From contig CAIYQJ010000326.1 of NCBI GenBank assembly GCA_903928275.1, positions 1 through 12,156 of the forward strand: a stretch of 12,156 bases of DNA, given 5' to 3'. Source of the DNA: an uncultured Chloroflexota bacterium. Its GTDB lineage: Bacteria; Chloroflexota; Limnocylindria; Limnocylindrales; CSP1-4. Shown piece after piece: positions 7,427 to 12,156 of this stretch. Under the pieces are notes generated by a model, which was given only the letters and a program-made list of their open reading frames with translations, was not told the origin of the DNA and did no database searches. Both the position numbers and the translations under genes were made by a program. Numbering within the stretch: the stretch's first letter is position 1; each line of letters starts with the position of its first letter.

Positions 7427-8521
7427 GTGTCCGTTCCTCTCGACGTCATCGGCGGCGCGCCCCTCATCCCCCCGACGATGCAGGCGCTCGTGGTCCTGGA
7501 GCCCGACCGATTCGAGATCCGGGAGGTCCCGGTCCCGATGCCGGCGGAGAACGAGGTGCTCGCTCGGGTCCGCGCGGTGTCGATCTGCGGTACCGATGCG
7601 CACCTGATCCACGGTGACTATCCCGGCTTCTGGCCGCCGGCCTTCCCCTTCGTTCCCGGCCACGAGTGGGCCGGCGAGATCGTGGCCCTCGGGCCGGGCG
7701 CCGCACGGTACGGCTGGAGGATCGGAGAGCGGGTCGCCGGCACGTCGCACGACGCCTGCGGCGTCTGCCAGAAGTGCGTCGAGGGTCGATACAACCTCTG
7801 CGAGAACTACGGGAGGGACGGGCTGCATCGGCAGTACGGCCACAACGCGCAGGGGTCGGACGCTACGTACGTGGTCCATGGCGTGAAGTGCGTCTTCCGG
7901 CTGCCGGACGGCATCACGTTCGACGAAGGCGCGGTCATCGACCCCGCGTCGATCGCCCTTCACGTCGCCAACCGGGGCGGCGTCGCGCCCGGCGACACGG
8001 TCGCCATCACCGGCGCGGGCGCGATCGGCCTCCTCGGCGGCGATGCTGCGCTCGCGCGCGGCGCCGGCCGCGTGATCGTCGTGGGACGCGGCCCGCGGCT
8101 CGCGAAGGCCGCGTCGCTCGGCTTCGAGACCGTGGACACGGCGGATAGGGACCCGGTCGCGGCGGTCCGCGATCTGACGGGTGGCCTCGGCGCGGACGTC
8201 GTCCTCGAGTGTGCCGGCGTCCCCGAGACCATCGTGTGGGCCCTTGGCATGCTCCGGCGGGGTGGTCGGTGCTCGGTCGTCGGCATCCCCACGGTACCCG
8301 TGGAGCTCGCGCTCCAGCGCCTCGTCCTCGACGAGCTCGAGCTCGTGGGATCGCGCGCGTCGGCCGGTGAGATGCGCCGCGTGATGCCTCTCGTCGAGTC
8401 GGGTCGGATGCGGGTCCGGGAGATCATGACGCACCGCTTCGCGCTGGCCGACTACGCGGACGCGCTCGCCACCTTCCACGATCGGTCGAGCGGGGCGATC
8501 AAGATCATCGTCAACCCGTAG
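7427..8521 (+). CDS. Zinc-dependent medium-chain alcohol/polyol dehydrogenase
   Basis: A 364-residue member of the medium-chain dehydrogenase family, threonine/sorbitol dehydrogenase-like branch. The catalytic zinc site is visible as Cys54 in SICGTDAH and His79-Glu80 in PGHEWAGEI. A structural zinc lobe has Cys111, Cys114, Cys117 and Cys125. The Rossmann loop is GAGAIG (196-201). Two details stand out. Asp172 in IDPAS replaces the usual Glu of the EP motif near the active site. At the end of the second beta-strand of the Rossmann domain a Gly-Arg pair (220-221) replaces the acidic residue that selects NAD, which hints at NADP use. It probably oxidises a secondary alcohol of a polyol, sugar or hydroxy acid in the cytosol. 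The 56-base gap after the transketolase suggests the same operon. The start could also be 7478, giving a protein 17 residues shorter. Confidence 0.92.
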   Translation: MSVPLDVIGGAPLIPPTMQALVVLEPDRFEIREVPVPMPAENEVLARVRAVSICGTDAHLIHGDYPGFWPPAFPFVPGHEWAGEIVALGPGAARYGWRIGERVAGTSHDACGVCQKCVEGRYNLCENYGRDGLHRQYGHNAQGSDATYVVHGVKCVFRLPDGITFDEGAVIDPASIALHVANRGGVAPGDTVAITGAGAIGLLGGDAALARGAGRVIVVGRGPRLAKAASLGFETVDTADRDPVAAVRDLTGGLGADVVLECAGVPETIVWALGMLRRGGRCSVVGIPTVPVELALQRLVLDELELVGSRASAGEMRRVMPLVESGRMRVREIMTHRFALADYADALATFHDRSSGAIKIIVNP

Positions 8522-8565
8522 GCTTCGGGGACCGCCGGCGCGCGACCCCGCGTGCCGCGCCCCAT

Positions 8566-8571
8566 GGAAGG
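8566..8571 (+). promoter_or_regulatory. Shine-Dalgarno site for the CinA-like gene
   Basis: GGAAGG ends 7 bases before the ATG at 8579. It favours this start over in-frame codons at 8552 (GTG) and 8564 (ATG), the latter overlapping the site itself. Confidence 0.7.
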
Positions 8572-8578
8572 CCCAGAC

Positions 8579-9868
8579 ATGACCGGACCGGCCCCCTCCG
8601 CGACAGCCCGCCGCATCCTCACCGCCGAGCTCCTGGCCGTCGGCAGCGAGCTCACGACCGGCGAGACACGGGACGCGAACGGCGGGGAGCTCGCGGCCTC
8701 CCTCGCCGCGGCGGGGGTCGCCGTCCGCCGGATCGTCGCCCTGCCCGATCGGCTCGACCTCGTCGTCGCGGCCTTCCTGGAGGCGCTCGCGGAGGTCGAC
8801 CTCGTCGTCTCGACCGGCGGCCTCGGGCCGACACCCGACGACCTCACGCGCGAGGCCCTCGCGGCCGCCGTCGGCGAGGTGCCGACGGTGGACCCCGGCC
8901 TCGAGGACTGGCTCCGCGCGATGTTCGCGCGGCGGGGGATCCCGCTTCCGGCGGTGAACCTCAAGCAGGCGTGGCGCATCCCGTCGGCCGCCTCGATCCC
9001 GAACGAGAATGGCACCGCGCCCGGGTGGTGGGTCGACCGGCCCGACGGCCGGATCGCCGTGCTCCTGCCGGGTCCGCCGCGCGAGCTGCGGCCCATGTGG
9101 ACCGAGTGGGCGATGCCGCGCCTCCGGGAGCGCGGCATCGGCGACGGCCGGGTGGTCCGCGTCCTCCGGACGTACGGGATCGGCGAGTCGAGCGTCGTCG
9201 AGACCCTGGGGGAGGCGATGTTCCGCGCGGCGAACCCGGTCGTCGCGACGTACGCCCGCGCCGACTGGCTCGACGTGCGCATCTCGGCGGTCGACGAGGT
9301 CGAGCCCGGCGGTCGGACACGGCCCGCCGCGGATGTGGTCGCGGCGGCCGAGTCCCGGATCCGCGAGGTCCTCGCGGGCTACGTCCGGGCCGAGGGCGAG
9401 GCGACGTGGGGCGACGTGGTCGGGGCCGTCGCGACCGCGCAGGGCGTGACCTTCGCGACGACCGAGGCGGGCTCGGGCGGCGCGCTCGCGGGGCTCCTGT
9501 CGGACGTGCCTCAGCTCGTCGAGGCCGTGATCCATCCCGCGGGCGCCGTGCCGGACGCGGGCGCCGGGCAGGACGCGATCGCCGACCCGGGCGGGACGGA
9601 TGCTGCCCCGAGCCCGCTCATCGCCGCGGCGCGCGAGGTGGCGCGACGGGCAGGTGTGCCGGTGGGCCTGGCCGTCGCGGTGCGGGCGGATGGGCCGCAC
9701 ACGCTCGTCAGGGCCGCTCTCATCGTGCCCTGGGCCGTGGCCGGCGAGGAGCCGCTGCTCGACCTCCGCCTGTTCGCCCATGGGTCGCACGGCCGTCTTC
9801 GCGCCGCGGTCGCCGCCGCCGCCTTCCTCGCGGAGATCCTGCAGCGGGGGCCGTCGGGTACGCCCTGA
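8579..9868 (+). CDS. CinA-like protein: MoaB/MogA-type domain plus degenerate PncC-type domain
   Basis: A 429-residue protein of normal CinA length. The N-terminal part (about 14-180) is a confident molybdopterin-binding-like domain: GSELTTGETRDAN, STGGLGPTPDDLTRE (78-92, with Asp87 and Asp88), NLKQA, NENGTAPGW and LPGPPRELRPM (near 162-172). In CinA proteins this half is linked to ADP-ribose or nucleotide pyrophosphatase activity. The C-terminal half normally deamidates nicotinamide mononucleotide and carries AESCTGG. Here the matching stretch is TEAGSGG (residues 295-301), so the conserved serine is Ala297. The usual AGPxGGT loop is also unrecognisable; an Ala/Gly/Pro-rich stretch occupies that area. 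The C-half may be inactive or altered. The role could be pyridine-nucleotide repair. Neighbours do not explain it, and it may start a separate transcription unit. Confidence 0.88.
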   Translation: MTGPAPSATARRILTAELLAVGSELTTGETRDANGGELAASLAAAGVAVRRIVALPDRLDLVVAAFLEALAEVDLVVSTGGLGPTPDDLTREALAAAVGEVPTVDPGLEDWLRAMFARRGIPLPAVNLKQAWRIPSAASIPNENGTAPGWWVDRPDGRIAVLLPGPPRELRPMWTEWAMPRLRERGIGDGRVVRVLRTYGIGESSVVETLGEAMFRAANPVVATYARADWLDVRISAVDEVEPGGRTRPAADVVAAAESRIREVLAGYVRAEGEATWGDVVGAVATAQGVTFATTEAGSGGALAGLLSDVPQLVEAVIHPAGAVPDAGAGQDAIADPGGTDAAPSPLIAAAREVARRAGVPVGLAVAVRADGPHTLVRAALIVPWAVAGEEPLLDLRLFAHGSHGRLRAAVAAAAFLAEILQRGPSGTP

Positions 9869-10066
9869 CCCTCGGCGCCCGCATCATCGGCCCCCACGCC
9901 ACTCGACGGCCGCACGATCGATGTCTGGCTGGTGCCGGCCCACCCCTCGAACGGGATCCTGAGCGATGATGGCAGCCACGGGCGCACAGACCGCGCAAGC
10001 CGCGCCCTCGGGTCGACCCGCGATCCACCGTCCGGTTCGGGCGGACCACCACATCCGGGAGGAAGC
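9869..10066 (+). other. 198-base gap between CinA-like and transaldolase genes
   Basis: No clear -35/-10 promoter or T-tract terminator can be read. The gap holds a 12-base perfect palindrome CGGGTCGACCCG (10009-10020), followed by a weak GTCCG/CGGAC inverted repeat (about 10031-10047). Either could be part of a leader or an operator for the transaldolase gene, or chance in GC-rich DNA. The transaldolase frame stays open through the whole gap up to the CinA stop, but I see no recognisable protein in it. Confidence 0.3.
10057..10062 (+). promoter_or_regulatory. Shine-Dalgarno site that sets the transaldolase start
   Basis: GGGAGG ends 4 bases before the GTG at 10067. The protein then begins with VNPTARLHDLGQSLWLDN, as expected for the family. 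An upstream in-frame GTG at 9932 would add a Gly/Pro/Ser-rich extension with no family match. Confidence 0.8.
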
Positions 10067-11155
10067 GTGAACCCGACCGCACGGCTCCACGATCTCGGCC
10101 AGAGCCTCTGGCTGGACAACATCACCCGCGACCTGCTCGACAGCGGCACCCTCGCGCGGTACGTCGCGGAGCTCTCCGTCACGGGCCTGACGTCCAACCC
10201 GACGATCTACGACAAGGCGATCGGCAGCACCGCCGCGTATGACGCGGACGTCCGCGCCGGCGCCGCGCGTGGGCTGTCGGCGGAGGCGATCTTCTTCGAC
10301 CTCGCCCTGGATGACCTGCGCCGCGCGGCGGACCTGTTCGCGCCGGTGCACGCCCGGACCGCCGGGGTCGACGGCTTCGTCTCGCTCGAAGTCTCGCCGC
10401 TGCTGGCCCGCGACGCCGCGGCGACCCACGCCGAGGCCGTCCGGCTCCACCGGCTGGGTGCCAGGGACAACCTCTTCATCAAGATCCCGGGCACGCCGGA
10501 GGGCCTGCCGGCGATCGAGGAGACGATCCGCGCGGGCGTCCCGGTCAACGTGACGCTGCTGTTCTCGGCGTCGCAGTACGTCGCGTGCATGGAGGCCTAC
10601 ACGCTCGCCATCGAGCGTCGGGTGGACGCCGGCCTGTCGGCCTACGTCGCGTCGGTGGCGTCGGTGTTCATCAGCCGCTGGGACGGGATCGTCGCCGACC
10701 GGGTGCCGGACGATCTCCGAAACCAGCTGGGCCTCGCGGTCGGTCGCCAGGCATACGTGGAATACCGGCGCTTCTTCGCGAGCGACCGCTGGCAGCGGCT
10801 GCTCAACCTGGGTGCCCGCCCGCAGCGACTCCTCTTCGCGAGCACCGGCACCAAGGATCCGGCCGCGTCCGACACGCTCTACGTGACGGGCCTCGCGGCG
10901 CCCCACACGGTCGACACGATGCCCGAGGACACGCTGCTCGCCTTCGCCGACCACGGTGCGGTCGGCGAGCCGCTGACCTCCGACCCTGCGCCCGCGGAAG
11001 CGCTCCTGGCCCGGTTCGCGGCGGCCGGGATCGACGTCGCGACGGTCGGCGATGAGCTCCAGTCGAAGGGCGCGGACGCCTTCGTCGCCTCGTGGACGTC
11101 GCTCATGGGTCGGATCGCGGCGAAGCTGGCCGACGTGTCGCCGGCCGCTCGGTAG
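10067..11155 (+). CDS. tal: Transaldolase (long bacterial form)
   Basis: A 362-residue transaldolase of the long form found in actinobacteria, cyanobacteria and relatives. Family motifs run in order: LGQSLWLDNITR near the N-terminus, VTGLTSNPTIYDKAI, DGFVSLEVSP, the Schiff-base Lys139 in NLFIKIPGTPEG, VNVTLLFS, and FISRWDG. The enzyme transfers a three-carbon dihydroxyacetone unit from sedoheptulose 7-phosphate to glyceraldehyde 3-phosphate in the cytosolic pentose-phosphate pathway. Related lysine-dependent enzymes act on fructose 6-phosphate or sulfofructose. The C-terminal part after residue 270 (YVTGLAAPHTVDTMPEDTLLAF) is typical of true transaldolase. It could work with the split transketolase about 2.7 kb upstream, but it lies after the unrelated CinA-like gene, so shared function is inferred only from proximity. 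The next gene begins 16 bases downstream. Confidence 0.93.
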   Translation: MNPTARLHDLGQSLWLDNITRDLLDSGTLARYVAELSVTGLTSNPTIYDKAIGSTAAYDADVRAGAARGLSAEAIFFDLALDDLRRAADLFAPVHARTAGVDGFVSLEVSPLLARDAAATHAEAVRLHRLGARDNLFIKIPGTPEGLPAIEETIRAGVPVNVTLLFSASQYVACMEAYTLAIERRVDAGLSAYVASVASVFISRWDGIVADRVPDDLRNQLGLAVGRQAYVEYRRFFASDRWQRLLNLGARPQRLLFASTGTKDPAASDTLYVTGLAAPHTVDTMPEDTLLAFADHGAVGEPLTSDPAPAEALLARFAAAGIDVATVGDELQSKGADAFVASWTSLMGRIAAKLADVSPAAR

Positions 11156-11159
11156 CGGC

Positions 11160-11165
11160 GGGGAG
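11160..11165 (+). promoter_or_regulatory. Shine-Dalgarno site that sets the ComB-like start
   Basis: GGGGAG ends 6 bases before the GTG at 11172. An in-frame ATG at 11052 would overlap the transaldolase gene by about 100 bases and add an Arg/Ser-rich segment that has the composition of an off-frame reading. Confidence 0.7.
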
Positions 11166-11171
11166 ACGGAG

Positions 11172-11960
11172 GTGCGGGTCGACGTCGCGCTCGTGCCCGG
11201 GGAAGCCCGGGTCGAGCCCGGCCGCGTCCTCATCGTCGTCGACCAGATCAGGGCCAGCACCACGATCACGGCCGCGCTCGATCTGGGGTGCGCCGAGCTT
11301 CTCCTCGCGGGCGACGTCGCGACCGCGCGCGATCTCGGCCGACGAACCGGCAGCCTCCTGGCAGGAGAGCAGAACGCGCACAAGCCCACGGATTTCGACT
11401 TCGACAACTCGCCGACGGAGCTGTCGACGGCGGACATCCGCGGCCGCCGCCTCGTGCTGTGCACGACCAACGGGACGGCGGTGATGGGGCGCCTCCTGGA
11501 AGGGGACCACGTGCTGGTCGGGTGTCTTCGCAACGCCCGGGCCGTCGCGGCAGCATCCATCCGCCTCGCCGACGCCGGCGGGCGTGGCGGCGACATCCAG
11601 GTGGTGTGCGCCGGCAGCGTCGGGCGGTTCGTCCTCGATGACGCCGTGGCGGCCGGCGCCATCGTCGGCCGGATCGTCGAGCACGGACGAGCGGCGGGCC
11701 GGGCGGTCGAGCTCACGGACGCCGCGACGGCGGCCGTCCGGATCAGGGCGAGCTACCCGGACCTGCTCGCGGCGATGGCCGATTCGGACGGCGGCGCCAC
11801 ACTGCGCGAGATCGGCCGGGCGGAGGACATCGCGTTCTGCGCCGAGGAGGATGCGAGCGGGACGGTCCCGTACCTCGTCCCGGGAGGCCTGATGCGGATC
11901 GCGGTGCTGCCGGCCGCAGGGGGCGGGCACGCCATCGACACCGCCGCAGGGGACGTCTGA
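11172..11960 (+). CDS. comB: ComB-family 2-phosphosulfolactate phosphatase homologue
   Basis: A 262-residue protein matching the ComB family along its length: VVDQIRASTTI near the start (family consensus DVLRASTT), LLAGEQNA, FDFDNSPTEL, CTTNGTAVM, GCLRNARAVA, VVCAGSVGRF, LDDAVAAG, and late DIAFCAEEDASGTVP. ComB enzymes are magnesium-dependent phosphatases that turn (R)-2-phospho-3-sulfolactate into sulfolactate. This is a step of coenzyme M synthesis in methanogens and of sulfolactate formation in some bacteria. Homologues also occur in many bacteria with no known sulfolactate metabolism. No ComA (phosphosulfolactate synthase) or ComC gene is visible here, so the natural substrate is uncertain and another phospho-acid is possible. 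It probably shares a transcript with the transaldolase gene, 16 bases upstream. Confidence 0.87.
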   Translation: MRVDVALVPGEARVEPGRVLIVVDQIRASTTITAALDLGCAELLLAGDVATARDLGRRTGSLLAGEQNAHKPTDFDFDNSPTELSTADIRGRRLVLCTTNGTAVMGRLLEGDHVLVGCLRNARAVAAASIRLADAGGRGGDIQVVCAGSVGRFVLDDAVAAGAIVGRIVEHGRAAGRAVELTDAATAAVRIRASYPDLLAAMADSDGGATLREIGRAEDIAFCAEEDASGTVPYLVPGGLMRIAVLPAAGGGHAIDTAAGDV

Positions 11961-11973
11961 CCTCCGCCGACCC

Positions 11974-12037
11974 CGCCGCCGGCTCCCCGCCGCCGGCTCC
12001 CCGCCGCCGGCTCCCCGGCCCCGGCTCCCCGCCGCGG
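11974..12037 (+). repeat. 14-bp GC-rich tandem repeat between convergent genes
   Basis: The unit CGCCGCCGGCTCCC occurs three times without change (11974-11987, 11988-12001, 12002-12015). A fourth copy has two mismatches (12016-12029), and a partial copy covers 12030-12037. Each unit contains the palindrome GCCGGC. It fills the 81-base space between two genes that end towards each other. The array may act as a bidirectional termination or roadblock region, or be a simple slippage product. Copy number may vary between strains. Confidence 0.9.
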
Positions 12038-12041
12038 TGCC

Positions 12042-12156
12042 CTACCCGCGCGCGGCGGCCTTGAGCTCGGCGGTCCCCGGGAGCATCGACCTCCCGCGCC
12101 GGGCGAGCTTGAGCAGGATCCAGGCGAGCGGGATCGGCACGAACCAGAAGTAGAGC
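12042..12156 (-). CDS. 3' end of a gene for a probable membrane protein (partial)
   Basis: On the reverse strand the frame is open from the window edge to a TAG at 12044-12042, giving the last 37 codons of a gene. The peptide begins LYFWFVPIPLAWILLKLARR and ends with a basic, alanine-rich tail (LKAAARG). The first 17 residues are strongly hydrophobic and aromatic, and positive charges follow. This is the pattern of a final transmembrane helix with a cytoplasmic C-terminus. The protein family cannot be told from so little. The gene converges on the ComB-like gene across the tandem repeat. It could be a chance open frame, but the composition (membrane helix, then positive charges) is unlike the Arg/Pro/Ser-rich off-frame readings elsewhere in this DNA. 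Confidence 0.6.
   Translation of the reverse strand, partial: LYFWFVPIPLAWILLKLARRGRSMLPGTAELKAAARG

Noticed and set aside
6899..9790. Reverse-strand open frame of 963 codons across the transketolase, dehydrogenase and CinA-like genes
   Set aside because: It has the same composition signature as the other antisense frames, spans several real forward genes and shows no recognisable domain.
9869..10066. In-frame continuation linking the CinA stop to the transaldolase, as a possible read-through fusion or leader peptide
   Set aside because: The 66 open codons encode a Gly/Pro/Ser-rich sequence without family similarity. A strong SD precedes the GTG at 10067, and stop-free runs of this size are expected at this GC content.
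9884..11716. Reverse-strand open frame of 610 codons opposite transaldolase and ComB-like genes
   Set aside because: No motif or sensible start context. The forward genes carry complete family signatures.
12046..12055. Palindrome CCGCGCGCGG near the end of the reverse-strand gene
   Set aside because: It lies inside the last coding codons and is the sort of short GC palindrome expected by chance. No role is supported.

Overview
This is very GC-rich (about 70% by eye), densely coding bacterial DNA. Ten complete genes and one 5'-truncated gene run left to right on the + strand. A twelfth gene enters from the right edge on the - strand. GTG is a common start, and Shine-Dalgarno (SD) motifs are good. 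There are no tRNA or rRNA genes, insertion sequences, CRISPR arrays or phage genes. The composition and gene mix suit a high-GC Chloroflexota or Actinomycetota lineage, but nothing here fixes the taxonomy.

Left block (1-5040): the C-terminal three quarters of a CoA-acylating aldehyde dehydrogenase of the methylmalonate-semialdehyde dehydrogenase type; an SDR-family dehydrogenase; a metallo-beta-lactamase-fold hydrolase with a substituted first metal ligand; and a 713-residue protein. That protein has the ATP-grasp and phosphohistidine domains of pyruvate, phosphate dikinase, but a winged-helix-like segment and an unassigned helical region replace the PEP/pyruvate barrel.

Middle block (5154-8521): a small cupin, a two-subunit transketolase (the subunits overlap by 4 bases) and a zinc-dependent medium-chain alcohol/polyol dehydrogenase. 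Short gaps and internal SD sites suggest co-transcription. Together with the left block this looks like carbohydrate or polyol catabolism: dehydrogenases oxidise a substrate, transketolase cleaves or rearranges a ketose, and the aldehyde dehydrogenase makes an acyl-CoA. The substrate cannot be read from sequence, and no transporter or regulator lies inside the window.

Right block (8579-11960): a CinA-type protein whose C-terminal amidohydrolase domain looks degenerate; a long-form transaldolase; and a ComB-type 2-phosphosulfolactate phosphatase homologue. After them come a 14-bp GC-rich tandem repeat and the 3' end of a convergent gene encoding a probable membrane protein.

The most unusual item is the dikinase-like protein with a replaced C-terminal half. 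Next are the degenerate CinA C-domain, the E-x-H-x-D-H hydrolase and the unknown substrate of the transketolase cluster.
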